A stretch of 64,000 nt of DNA. Source: Perognathus longimembris pacificus. Lineage: Eukaryota; Chordata; Mammalia; Rodentia; Heteromyidae. The stretch spans positions 34,270,832-34,334,831 of the forward strand of contig NC_063172.1 of assembly GCF_023159225.1 (NCBI RefSeq). The letters are read 5' to 3'. This document shows positions 1 through 11,080 of this stretch, in pieces. Below the pieces are notes generated by a model. It saw only the letters and a list, made by a program, of their open reading frames with translations, had not been told where the DNA came from and did no database searches. The position numbers and the translations under genes are program-made. Every line of letters starts with the position of its first letter. The first letter of the stretch is position 1.

Positions 1-780
1 TAAAATAATGATCTGTACAGATGCAAAATGTTTTTGATACTTTTTATCTAACTTTCTGTTAATAGGATCTGAATTTGTTTTCACAGTGTCATTCAGCTGT
101 TAAGTATGTTCCATTTTTTTCTTGTGTTTTTTTATTTCTCTCCTTTTATCTTAAGGTTGTTTGGAAATCGGGAAGAAACATTATTCACCTATGTATTACT
201 CCTCCAGAATTGATAGTGCTTAGATAATGCCAAAAATGTCTTCCATGACACAACTTTTTGACTCTTAATATTGTTACAGGTAGGCCAAATTCTTGTCTGG
301 AGTCCTGATCAAGTAACTGATGCTCCATTAGCAAAGTTTATTCAGTATCAAGTACATGTTAAGTAACAGGAGCTATAGTTGAGAACTTAAGAACACTGTG
401 ATTTAGGTTCGCCTAGGAATATTTTTAGGACATTTCATATTGGAAGTGATTAAATTAATTGGAGTTGCTGGTGTTTTTTTTATAGTTGTACAAAAGGATT
501 TCACTTCAAATGTCAGTTAATGAGTATAATACATCTTGGTTAATGCCATCTGTCTCTTCCATCTCTCCCAACCTCACCTTCCAGTTGCCTCTTTCTACTT
601 TCACATGTATACATTTAATATCAAGACTGCATTTTCCCACCCTTCTTCTATGCATCCCCTCTCTCCCTCTCCCAACTCTCAACAACACATATTCCAATTT
701 CCTGATATTCATTTTGTTAAACTTTTATTCAAAGGAATTACATCATTGGAATTCTCCCCAGTTTAGTTAATATGTTTGTG

Positions 781-830
781 TAAATAAATAAATAAATAAA
801 TATATATATATATACATATATGTATATGAA
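781..830. repeat. (TAAA)n followed by (TA)n microsatellite
   Basis: Five to six TAAA units run into a TA/CATA stretch, lying inside the antisense L1 relic. Confidence 0.9.
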
Positions 831-994
831 CCTGTGCATGTTTTCACATATATATTTATAATTTAAATCTAACTTCCACATATGAGAGAAAACTTGCCTC
901 CTTTGTCTCTCTGAGCCTTAGAACAATATTTTCCAGGTTCATCCATTTTCCTACAGATGACATAATATTTTTCCTGATGGGTAAGTAAAATTTA

Positions 995-1005
995 CCCCCC
1001 CCCCC
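995..1005. repeat. C11 homopolymer
   Basis: Eleven consecutive C in AT-rich DNA, inside an L1 relic. Confidence 0.9.
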
Positions 1006-1339
1006 ACATCGCATCACATTTTCGATCTATTTGTCCATTGTAGAACATTTAGGCTGTTTATGTAACTTGACTATGGTGAATATTGCAGCCATGAACATTA
1101 GTGTGCAAGTATCTTTACTCTACCCTGACTTGTGACCTTTTGGATGATCATAGGGTAGTTCTACATTCAGTTTTTGAGAACTCTGAAGACTCTGAGTGGT
1201 TGCACTGGTTTACATCCCCAGCAACCAGTGTAGTAGGGTTCCCTTATCCCCATATCCCAAACAACACTGGAGATGGAAATCCTGAAAAAAAATCAAACTG
1301 AAGACCAAGAGATAAATTAATAATGTAGATATTCCCTTG

Positions 1340-2640
1340 TTTCTGTACTGTTCATGGCTTCATTTGCAGACCTGATTGTAAAGAAGTGGACATGTGGGCA
1401 GTGCTTTTCACTGCTCATTAGAGCATTACACGTCCTGGTAGTGACAGTTACTATCTGACTGCCTCTTACCTCTGCTTCTTTGTTTTACTCACTTCTGCAT
1501 CTCTGTAGTCTCTTATGAATTAGAGTTAACACAAAAATATATTATTATTTATGTTTAACATTCTAAAAGTCCTCTTTCCTATCTATACATGTGAAACAAA
1601 ATCCCTGCAAAGATTTTAGAACTTACTTTCTAAGGACAAAAATAAGATAATATTATTACAATGAATATTTTACTATTGAATGCTAAAATAAAAGTGACTG
1701 CAGTCTTTAGTAGGGAAGTAATATGTTAATCAGATAAAGACTGTGTGTCAACCGCAGGTAAATTGTACAGGTAAAGTGCAAAGTGGATAATTGACACAGG
1801 GTCTTAAAGAATGAAGTCAAGGTAGATTAGGCTAGAGGTATGATAACATTGAAGTAGGAGAACAAGCTTTGTAATGCTATTAAGTAGTCAATGGGATTAT
1901 GCCATTAGAAAATGGAAAGAGTTCTGAGACTGGTACATAAAATGGATAAAGTTGGTCAGAGTTGAGGAGTTAAGGCCTGCTCACCAATGGGCCTTTATTT
2001 ACCTGTTTTCTCTTACTATGGTCTTTAAGACTTGGGAGATTTTCTTGGGTGTTTAGTTTTACTTTTCTTGCTTATGTTTTGGCTGTTGTATGTGAGACAC
2101 TCTTAATTAAAATGAAGTTTTACTCTTAGACTTCTTTTCCTAAGTATTTTATTTCTGATTATATACATTCTTTTGGTAAATCAACCCTATACAAATTGAA
2201 GTCATAAAAATAATTTGAATTCAGCCTCTCTGCATTTCATATTGATCCAGAACACAGGAGAAACAGCTCTATTCCTAGTCAGTTGGAACATAGGAGATAC
2301 AGTAAATTAATTCCTATATAGTTTTTCTGTTAGAGAACTTTTCAGAGCCCTTATCTTGAAATTGGATCTTGTGAAAATGAGACATAAAATGAATTACTTT
2401 CCAAATATATTTTGCTATACTTCTTTCATATATACCATACATATTTTGGTATATTTTTGGAATGAACAGATAATGGAGTTACCAAGCCAAGAGTCTTTGA
2501 ATAATAATTTTACTGAGTCCATTTTGCATACAATTTGGAACTAGAGGTCATTTAATATTTTCCTATATTCTTATTTCTCATTCCAGTAGGAAGATAATTA
2601 AAATGTATTATTTTTGGTATTTGAAATTGTATTTTCCAAG
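1340..2640. other. Unique AT-rich noncoding DNA
   Basis: I see no gene, SINE or clear LINE here. Short open frames are chance. Confidence 0.5.
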
Positions 2641-3339
2641 AGTGAAGGCAGACCCGACTCATTAGAGGATTGGTTTGGACACATCTTATGTATTAGTGAT
2701 CCTCCAGATTTCAGATTTGGCAGTATCAAGAACAAAACACAAGGTGCGTTTATTTGACTTAACATTTGTTAAAAGGTGCTTTGATTTGTGGTTTATTTCC
2801 CTTTTAATGTGGTTTTCTTGGTTTGAGTCCTTTGCTTTGGGTAGTGATCCTGGGTTATGATTATGAACATGATTCTTTCTTCTGGAAATGTTTTTATATG
2901 TATTTATTTTTGGTATTAGACAAAGCCAAGCAAATGAGGCAGGATTCGTAGATCTGTGAATATTTGCCTGATTTATTTATTAAATAATTTTTATTACTGT
3001 CTTCTGATTAGTTGCTACGTTTACTTCTTAGGCTTTTGATATTTGGTACATTATTATGCTTTAATGATGTTTTCATAATTACATGTTGGTTGCATAGTAA
3101 TGAATATACCATCATTTTTCAACAATATTTTATGTATTTCTTAATTTGTACATCCATGTTCCATACTTATTTTGGAGAGAGGAAATATAGCAAAAAACGA
3201 AAGGGATGGGTCCTCTCAATTTTTCCCTCATATTCTACTGTTCTTCTCCATTCCTGACATTACTTAGAGCCAATTCATGGATCTCCATTTCGCTTTAAAT
3301 AAAAACTCTATCTGTATTTCTTTGCAGGACCTGACACTC

Positions 3340-3690
3340 TCTTTTACTCTTATCCTCATTCACTTGTTACAGGCAAACTAAACTGCCTTATTTTTATTTG
3401 AACACTCCAGGCATTTTCCCATCTTTAAAGTTTTTGCATTTGTTTTCTACTCTGGAATTATTTCTTTACTTTCATTTCTTCACCTTCCTATGCATCTATA
3501 TCGTTGAAAGGGGGTCTTCTTCATTTAGATGGTCTGCTACTAAAAGTTTATTGTTAATGCTATGTTTAATGGTCATCTCTATTCACCAAGGGATATACAA
3601 TATTTCTCTTTGCTTATCGTCACTATTTGTCATATGAGTATAAGCGCATGAAGGGAAGGAGTTTTGTCTGATTAATGTGATAATAAAATC
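3340..3690 (+). mobile_element. Ancient LINE-2 3' region relic
   Basis: Matches the remembered L2 pattern in order: a segment like GAACACTCCAGGCATTTTCC, then TTTGCATTTG...TACTCTGGAATTATT (the CCTGGAATG block), then ATAAGCGCATGAAGGGAAGGA..TTTTGTCTG (the 'gagggcaggg' block). Heavily mutated. Confidence 0.55.
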
Positions 3691-3754
3691 CCAATTATTT
3701 TTTAATAGAGGAGATGGTTCTAAAACTAGTTAAGTGTTTATCCATTATTTCCAT

Positions 3755-4850
3755 AGCCTCTTATTGACTTTTTTAAAGATCAATTTTAGGTTCATAGCAA
3801 AACAGAGAGGTAAGTGTAAGCCCCTTACATGTATTTACTTCTTGCCCTAACACATGCATGATTTCTCTAAAGTGAGATACAATTCTTATTTTGTGATGAT
3901 AGGATACTTAAAATTATAGTTCTTTGTCTTCTTTCAAAGCTATTTATCTTTAATATTCTATAGTTTGAAAACAATAGCCTAGGTATATTTTTAATTTATG
4001 AATTTATTCTCTGTGGGCTTTCTTGATCTTAGTTTGCAGCTTGATATTGACTTAGGTGCTTTTCATTTGCTATAGATTTTTCTTTCATCTAGTTTCTCAC
4101 TATGTATAACTTACACTTGGTTCTCTTATCTACACTTTTTGCTATGTTTTTTTTCACTCTTTCTTTTCAGTTATACAAGTTTCTATTTTTCTTTCTTTTT
4201 TTTTTTTTGGCCAGTCCTGGGCCTTGGACTCAGGGCCTGAGCACTGTCCCTGGCTTCTTCCCGCTCAAGGCTAGCAGCACTCTGCCACTTGAGCCACAGC
4301 GCCGCTTCTGGCCGTTTTCTGTATATGTGGTGCTGGGGAATTGAACCTAGGGCCTCGTGTATCCGAGGCAGGCACTCTTGCCACTAGGCTATATCCCCAG
4401 CCCCCTAGTTTCTATTTTTCTGTGTCCAAGTGCACAGATTCTTTTTTTCAGCTCATCAGTGGCATTCTTCATCTCTATTATCATGCTTTTGATATTTAGC
4501 ATTTCTTTTAGCTTTTCTCTTATTGTTTCCATCTCTTGCTTAAATTGTCCATGTGATTTTGCAAGCTGTCTATTTTATCTATTAGAAGCTTTAGTATATT
4601 AATATATTATTCATTGTTTTAAATCCTTACATTGATAATTTCAACATTCCCGTTGAATCTGATTCTGATGGTTGTTTGCCTCTTCAAATTGTGCCTTTTT
4701 ACTTTCTTATCTTTTGATGTATCTTGACTTTTTTTGATACATAGACGTGATATACTGAATAAAAAGCAACACTGTAAATAGGCGTTTAGTACAGTAGTTT
4801 CCCTGCCCCAACAACTTATCTGTGTGAGACACATTACAAAATCCAGTAGA
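3755..4850 (-). mobile_element. Ancient L1M relic, antisense (split by an IDL-Geo SINE)
   Basis: 3760-3870 resembles antisense L1M 3' sequence (TTGACTTTTTTAAAGATCAATTTTAGGTTCATAGCA). 4560-4720 resembles another antisense L1M block (TTAGTATATTAATATATTATTCATT, then TCTGATTCTGATGG). A young SINE interrupts it at 4193-4406. Confidence 0.5.
4193..4406 (-). mobile_element. IDL-Geo dimeric SINE, full length, with 15-bp TSD
   Basis: Poly(T) at the left, then the Geo module (GCCAGTCCTGGGCCTTGG... onward) and the ID-like head ending CCCCAGCCCC. A perfect 15-bp target-site duplication AGTTTCTATTTTTCT flanks it at 4178-4192 and 4407-4421. This shows a clean, fairly recent L1-mediated insertion. Confidence 0.92.
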
Positions 4851-5051
4851 TGGTTGAAAGTGGATAATATTGAACATTATTTATAATATATTTTCCTATG
4901 CATACATATCTCTAAAAACCTTAATTTATAAATTAAGCCCAGTAAGTGATTAATAACAATAACCAATAATAAGATGGAAGTTCAATAAAAGTTACATAAA
5001 TATGGTATCTGGCATTCTATCTTTAAGATATTCTATTGTATGTTCACTTTG

Positions 5052-5200
5052 TCATTTTTTTTATTGTCAAGATGATGCACATAGGGGTTACAGTTACATG
5101 CTTAAGATAGTGAATACACATACATTTCTTGTCATATCGGTTATCCCCTTCCTCATTTTCTCTCCCTTCTTTACTCCCACTGTCCCTTAACCCACCCTCC
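5052..5200 (-). mobile_element. L1 3' UTR fragment, antisense
   Basis: Shares with the better copies at 36950, 63613 and 8040 the order GATGCACATAGGGGTTACAG, ACATTTCTTGTCATATCGG and CCTTCCTCATTTTCTCTCCC. It is an older copy of the same L1 3' end. Its poly(A) side is the T-run at 5056. Confidence 0.7.
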
Positions 5201-5639
5201 TTGTTTTCTTCATTATTTTTTAAAAACAAACAAGCAAACAAAAAAAAATCTTATCCTTAGTCTACATTGTCATTCTAGTCTACAATGCTTATATCCTCTA
5301 TGATTATTAATTGTAAAACAATTCCTTCCAGATCATCATCTTGTCATTTAAAGGAAACATTTGTTGGAGTCTCTTCCATATGTGAACTATAAGCATAGTA
5401 ACTGCTTTTGTCCTTTGAAGCTACTATTAAATATAATGAAGATTATATGGATACAATCGCTGTGATCCCATGACAGTTGATCTGATAAACAAGACAGCTA
5501 CTAAGGGACTAGCAAGAAGGTAGCTTATACAATGTGGATACATTGGACAAAGTTAGGATTCATGCCCCTGGTAGGATGTAGTGGGACATTGTGAGATTAT
5601 ATCACATTACAGAGAATGGTGAGCAATTTAACATTTATG

Positions 5640-5735
5640 AATTTCTACTCAAGTGGTACTGCTCTTGCCTGTCAAGTTCAAGGCTTCCAAGTTCAATCCT
5701 CTGTAACACATAAATACATCCATGCATGGATATGT
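5640..5735 (+). mobile_element. Degenerate tRNA-derived (ID-like) SINE fragment
   Basis: CAAGTGGTACTGCTCTTGCC resembles an ID-type A-box region and CCAAGTTCAATCC a B box, with ACACATAAATACATC after it. Short and eroded, so the call is tentative. Confidence 0.4.
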
Positions 5736-5739
5736 AGTT

Positions 5740-6253
5740 TAAAATTGCTCACTTTTGAAATTTTCCACTCAATATTTTTAGTAGATGGTTTTGAGTTACT
5801 GAAACTTGGAAAAGTGAAACAGAAAGTACAGTGGTATGGTAAGGTTGGGTGAGTCTGGTGATTAGGTCTTTTAGTCTTTTCAGCTTCAAATTTTATGTGT
5901 TTGTCAGTTCTTTCCTCTTACCTGGGACAGTATGGCTATAGAGGGGTAAAGCAACTATTTCTCTGCCTCTAGATCTGTTGGGCATGGTAAATTAGTTTCT
6001 CCTAACTGGACTTGTTAATAACAGAGTAGTATGATATATTTTTAAAGGGACTCTTTTTCATACCCCTCCCCCACAGAGTGGAAGCCCACAGAGATGTTTG
6101 TTCCTTTAATATTTACTTAAAGGACATGTTTTATCTTCCTGAAATAAAACCCACAGACATGTGCGGTCTTCACCTTCCTGTCAGTCCCTATAGAGTTTTA
6201 AGTTTCAGGTTTATCCCTACTGACCCTTCAGTCATTGTTCCATTGCAGTACAA
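5740..6253. other. Unique noncoding DNA left of the inverted repeat
   Basis: No repeat or gene recognised up to the left arm boundary. Confidence 0.45.
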
Positions 6254-7236
6254 GTCTTAAAGTAAGTACTATAAGGACAAACACAATGTTAATTTCCTTG
6301 GAAAAAAATTACTGAGTAGAAAAAAGTGCCTAAAATATCAAAACAGAAAATTAAAGGTGGTTTGTTTAACAACTAAGCTAATCTTTAAAGGAAACATTTC
6401 CTAGAATACTTTGATAATTTATAGAAAATGATGAGTAAATTATTTCTCAAGTGTGATATATTGAGGAAATAGATCAGTAAAACAAAAAATGTGATATCAT
6501 CACAGCATACAAACAGAAATTTCACATATAGGAGGAAAAAATAAGAGTTGTTTACTTTCACAAAATCTTCTTTTTTTCTTTTTTTAAATCTGAGCTAACC
6601 AGGACAAATATAAAGGCTAGGACTCATAATAATTCAAAGTCTTCTTACTATCTTCGTTTTTAAATGTTAAATGTCTTATTTGAAAGGGATGTCCTGTTTT
6701 TTTTTTTCCTTTTAGAAAGAGGCAGATGGTATGAAAACTGGACTCCCTTATTTAAAGGGAGTGTTGATATTTATAACCAAGCTTATCTCCAGCAAGATGT
6801 TTTTTTTTTTTTTTTGCAGCTGTTCCAGGTTGTAAAAAAATATATTAAAGCCCTGGCTTGCTTTTCTTTCCATATTTAGGGGGGAAATATTCAAAATGTG
6901 AAAAAGTGATGTTTGATTTTAAACATGAATGCAATGTAAACTGTGATTTTTTCCGCCTATATGTGAAATTTCTGTTTGTACGCTGTGATGATATTACATT
7001 TTTTGTTTCACTGATCTATTTCCTCAATATATCACACTTGAGAAATAATTTACTCATCATTTTCTATATATCATTAAAGTATTCTAGGAAATGTTTCCTC
7101 TTAAGATTAGCTTAGGTTGTTAAACAAACAACTTGTAATTTTCTGTTTTGATATTTTAGGCACTTTTTTCTACTCAGTAATTTTTTTTCCAAGGAAATTA
7201 ACATTTTGTTAGTCTTTATATTACTTACTTTAAGAC
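6254..7236. repeat. Large inverted repeat, arms about 290 bp, spacer about 400 bp
   Basis: The left arm 6254-6542 reappears as its reverse complement at 6946-7236 with about 20 differences by eye (roughly 93% identity, small indels only). Shared blocks include AATTTCCTTGG, GTGCCTAAAATATC and CAAGTGTGATATATTGAGG. Both outer ends read GTCTTAAAGTAAGTA inward, so TTAA sits at each boundary. The spacer (6543-6945) has no similarity to the arms but holds two poly(T) runs and a perfect 8-bp hairpin (ACTCCCTT/AAGGGAGT, 6742-6762) almost exactly at the centre of the whole structure. I do not recognise the family. It could be a foldback or MITE-like DNA transposon or a local inverted duplication. Confidence 0.85.
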
Positions 7237-7669
7237 ATATTTCTTTTTTCCCCACTCTATGCTCCTTTTTGTAATGTACATACTGCTGTTTCAGATGTAT
7301 TTTTGATCTCTTCTTTATAATTTGAGAATCAGCTTCATTTTATAACCTAAACAACACAACCTCATCTCTTCAGGTACACATTAACATTGAAGAATGACTA
7401 TCCACACCTACATATGAATTAATCTTTGTACATATGTTTATCTATTGGTATATGCACTCATACATATAGAATGTTCCTTAAAGAAGAGTGTTTTGCCATG
7501 AATACATTATGAATAAAAATGTATTTATCATATAAACAGTCTCTTTTGTAGATATTGTCCTCTTGAGTATGGTACATTGTGCAAATGTGATTACGTCAAC
7601 ATTTATGTATTTTTCCTGAATTTTGAAGTCCAAACTTTAACAAATACATATCTCTAAGTAGTCATACAA

Positions 7670-7860
7670 AAGGGTTGCATTTCAGCATGTCAGTTTATGA
7701 GTACAATTCATCTTGATTCATTTCACTCATCCTTTCCTTCTTTCTTGTCCATCTAGCTCAATCTTGCCCATCTTTGCACATTACCTGTGCTTTTACTCTA
7801 GTATAATACTTCTTTGCACAAATGTCATTTTTCTTTGCACGAATGAGTTTATGAAGGTTT
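7670..7860 (-). mobile_element. Old L1 3' UTR-like fragment, antisense
   Basis: ACAAAAGGGTTGCATTTCAG..CAGTTTATGAGTACAATTCATCTTG parallels 490-540 (ACAAAAGGATTTCACTTCAA..GTTAATGAGTATAATACATC), so both look like the same old L1 3' segment in the same orientation. Confidence 0.5.
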
Positions 7861-8027
7861 AAAATTTAAATGGAATTTTCAAAATTGAGATGTAAATAGT
7901 TGATAAGCAATTACTTAAAAGTCAATTATAGGCCTAGTACTCTATTCCTTGATTCATTATGTAATCAAACAAATGATTCTAGAAAATAGGAGATTGTAAA
8001 TAAAAATGTTGCAAATATCTTATTCTT

Positions 8028-9307
8028 TTTTTTCAGGTTTTTTAAAAAATTTAATTTATTTATTAATTGAACACAATTTTTTTTGACAAAGTGTTGTGCA
8101 TAAAGGGTACAGTTACATAGTAGGGCAGTGTGTACATTTCTTGTGATATCTTACGCCCAGTTTTTCTTTCCCTTCTCTAGGTCAGGTAGACATATATACA
8201 ATATACAATGTATCAAGAACATATACAGTAGCCACGTGGCCAAGCCCAAGAAAATTCGCCTAGGGCTTTAAATGTAATGTCGATATTAGACAATATGTCG
8301 ACAGTAGTCTTATATGAACGTACATACATAGCTTTTGAGCTATTGTATTCCACTGAGAGGTCAATTTTTGACCTTTATATGTTGAGTAGTTGTTTGGTTT
8401 TAGTTACATACTGTTGGGTCGCTGCCCCAGTCCTGTGGGAAATACCATTTGACAAGCAGTTTTTGTTTTCACAGACCTGGTCTCTACTGTCTCTCAATCT
8501 CCCTTTCTTAACAGACATATATCAGGGAGATCATGCCCCTTTGTTTTTTGTGTTCTAGGCTTGTCTCGCTCAACATTATTTGTTTGAGTTCTGACCATTT
8601 CCCTGTGAATAACAATACTTCAACATTCCTAATTGCTATGTAGTATTCCATTGTGTATAGGTACCATATTTTTTGGATCCATTCATCTGTAGAGGGGCAT
8701 CTGGGTTGATTCCATATTTTGGCTATTGTGAATTGTGCAGCGATAAACATGGAAGTAAAGATGTCTTTTAGATATCCTGAGACCTGTTGTTCAGGATAGA
8801 TGCCTAGGAGTGGTATGGCTGGGTCATAGGGTAGGTCTATATTGAGCTTTTTGAGAAACCTCCATACTGTTCTCCAAAGTGGTTGTACTAATTTGCACTC
8901 CCACCAACAATGGAGAAGGGTTCTTCTTTCCCCGCACCCCCTCCAGCATTTGTTGTTGCCTGAGTTCAGAGTATAGGTCATTCTAACTGGAGTGAGGTGG
9001 TATCTCAGGGTTGTTTTTATTTGCATTTCCTTTACTACCAGGGATGTTGAACATTTCCTCATGTGTTTCTTTGCCATTTTTATATCTTCTCTTGTGAAGT
9101 CTCTCTTTAGCAACTTTGCCCATTTCCTAATAGGTTTATTGGGCTTGGAGAGGCTTAGTTTTTTGAGTTCTCTGTAGATGACAGATATTACGTCTTTGTC
9201 TGTTGCTGTGCTGGTAAAGATCCTTTCCCATATGGTTGGCTTTCTGTTTTGTGGCTATGTCCTTAGCTGTGCAGAAACTTTTTAATTTGTAGTAGTCCCA
9301 AGTTGTG
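8028..9307 (-). mobile_element. 5'-truncated L1 with an open ORF2 C-terminal frame, antisense
   Basis: Reverse-transcribed on the minus strand: the 3' UTR end is near 8045-8300 and the ORF2 C-terminal part is at 8508-9113, an open 201-residue stretch. That frame shows the L1 ORF2 cysteine motif C-x3-C-x7-H-x4-C (CWRGC...H...C) followed by the typical Y-D-P-A-I-P-L-L-G and Y-T-M-E-Y-Y-I-A-I segments. The frame continues upstream with changes to about 9300. The element lacks the reverse transcriptase and endonuclease regions and is not autonomous. An IDL-Geo SINE sits directly against its 5' end. Confidence 0.9.
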
Positions 9308-9518
9308 TTTTTTTTTTGTTTTGTTTTTTGTTTTGCCAGTCCTGGGGCGTGGACTCAGGGCCTGAGCACTGTCCCTGGCTTCTTTTTGCTCAAGGCTAGC
9401 ACTCTGCCACTTGCGCCACTTCTGGCCATTTTCTGTATATGTGGTGCTGGGGAATTGAACCCAGGGCCTTAAGTATACAAGTCAAGCACTCTTGCCACTA
9501 GGCCATACCCCCAGCCCC
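9308..9518 (-). mobile_element. IDL-Geo SINE abutting the L1 5' end
   Basis: A-rich tail (on the minus strand) at 9308-9335, Geo module and ID-like head ending at 9518. It lacks short direct repeats of its own; instead CTTATTCTT after its head (9519-9527) matches the sequence before the L1 tail (8019-8027). Confidence 0.88.
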
Positions 9519-9680
9519 CTTATTCTTAAGTCAGGTACTTTTCCTGTGTTGGTTTTTATATGCGTGACTGTTTAAGGATCCTGAAACATGGGGTTGTCTG
9601 TATTCATTTCTTCTTATTTAGCCAGGGTATCCAATGCCTATATATATCAAATTCTTTGAAAATAAAAATGATGAAAGGAC

Positions 9681-9890
9681 CCTTTTTTTTTTGTTGTTGT
9701 TGGTCATGGGGCTTCAACTCTGGGACTGGGCACTGTCTCTTAGCTCTTCAGCTCAAGGGTAGTGCTCTACCACTTAAGCCACAGTGCCACTTCCGTTTTA
9801 CTGGTGGGTAATTGGAGATAAGAGTCTCATGGACTTTTCTGCCTCATAGCCTCCTGACTAGCTAGGATTAGTGGTGCACTGAAAGGATCT
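9681..9890 (-). mobile_element. B1-headed SINE with Geo-type 3' module, antisense
   Basis: T-run, GGTCATGGGGCTTCAACTCTGG, CCACTTAAGCCACAGTGCC, the linker GGTAATTGGAGATAAGAGTC, then B1-like CAGCC/AGCTAGGATT to about 9890. Diverged by point changes. Confidence 0.75.
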
Positions 9891-10924
9891 TCTTTTAGAT
9901 AGTATTTAGTATATCTAAATAACACCTATGTTCAGATAGGAAGAACTAGGGGAGAAAATAATTTTATTATATAGCATATCTAGAACAAAGGAGATGCTCT
10001 ATTTAGTCCTTTACATATAAAAGAATTAATGTCAAAAGGCAGTGAAACAAAATATGTTTGTAAACTATGTCAATACAATTTGATCCTTTAATTTAGAAAG
10101 CATTTATGAGTTTCTTATGCAAGAAAATTTTTATTATGAATTTTAGTGATTTTTTTTAATGAATTTATTGAGCCAAGTAGCACACTCTTGGTAAACTTTC
10201 TCTTTCTCTTTTGGAAATACCTTTTTACAGAGCTCAATTCAGAGGTAAGATATCAGTTCCCTAGGAAGATTTCATTGACACTGACCTCATCTAGCTCTAG
10301 AGAATTTCTCACTGACCAAATCCTTTAACCAAGAACTTTCCTGACTTTTTGACTTTGACTTCTAGGTCAAGATTTAATATGCTAATATGTTGTATCAATC
10401 CTACTTGAAACTATCTCAAAACATTTTTATATTTTCCTTTGACACTCCATTTTCTGCAATCTCTTATATCTATCACAGAGTCCCCTTTATTGGGGTTCAG
10501 AATAGGATAGACATTGGTATCCTCCATGTTGAATGTTTTATTCCTACTAAGTTGCTTAACAACTCCTAGGGAGTTATTCTGTGTGCACATTGAACATTCA
10601 CAGCTGTTTTGAGAAGCAGAGCACCTCAGTTAATTGCAATAACTGTAATATAATTAGGAATTATGGTGGGGCAAGAAGTAGAGTGATGGATTTAATATTG
10701 GTTTCCCAGATGAGACTCAAGTTCAAGTGCAATATTTAGAGGGGAAGAATAAAGGATAAATGGAAGAAAAGGAAATAGTATAAAAGAAGAAAAAACCAAA
10801 TGTAAGTGGCTTACTAATCTGGCCATCGCTTCATGAAAAATGTGACTCTTGCTTATGCATGTGGAACTTCTCCAGATAGGCTGTACAGAACTACTTGGTT
10901 AAACCAAGGGAAAGAAGGCTAGTA
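9891..10924. other. Unique noncoding DNA
   Basis: No gene or repeat that I can place. Confidence 0.45.
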
Positions 10925-11080
10925 CCTTTGAGCCAGAGTTCCACTTCCGTATCTTTGGTGGTTAATTGGAGATAAAGGTCTCACAAACTTTCTTGCTTGG
11001 GTTGGCTTCAAGCTGTGATGCTTAGATCTCTGCCTCCTAAATAACTAGGATTACAGGTGTAAGCTACCAGTGCCCAGCTG
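10925..11080 (-). mobile_element. B1-headed SINE fragment, antisense
   Basis: Linker GGTTAATTGGAGATAAAGGTC, B1 part with CTCTGCCTCCTAAATAACTAGG and TACAGGTGTAAGC, ending CCCAGCTG. Most of the Geo module is missing. Confidence 0.75.

Larger units (their letters stand above)
490..1330 (-). mobile_element. Degenerate L1 3' portion (ORF2 end), antisense
   Basis: Read on the minus strand this is an eroded L1 ORF2 C-terminal region and 3' end. Tell-tale + strand phrases are CAGGTTCATCCATTTTCCTAC near 935-955, GGTGAATATTGCAGCCATGAAC near 1075-1100, and the GGTTGCACTGGTTTACAT block near 1198. It is interrupted by a TAAA/TA microsatellite and an 11-C run. It has no open frame and is old. Confidence 0.65.

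Noticed and set aside
8508..9113. A 201-codon minus-strand open frame as a host gene
   Set aside because: Its cysteine motif and Y-D-P-A-I-P-L-L-G and M-E-Y-Y segments identify it as the C-terminus of L1 ORF2.
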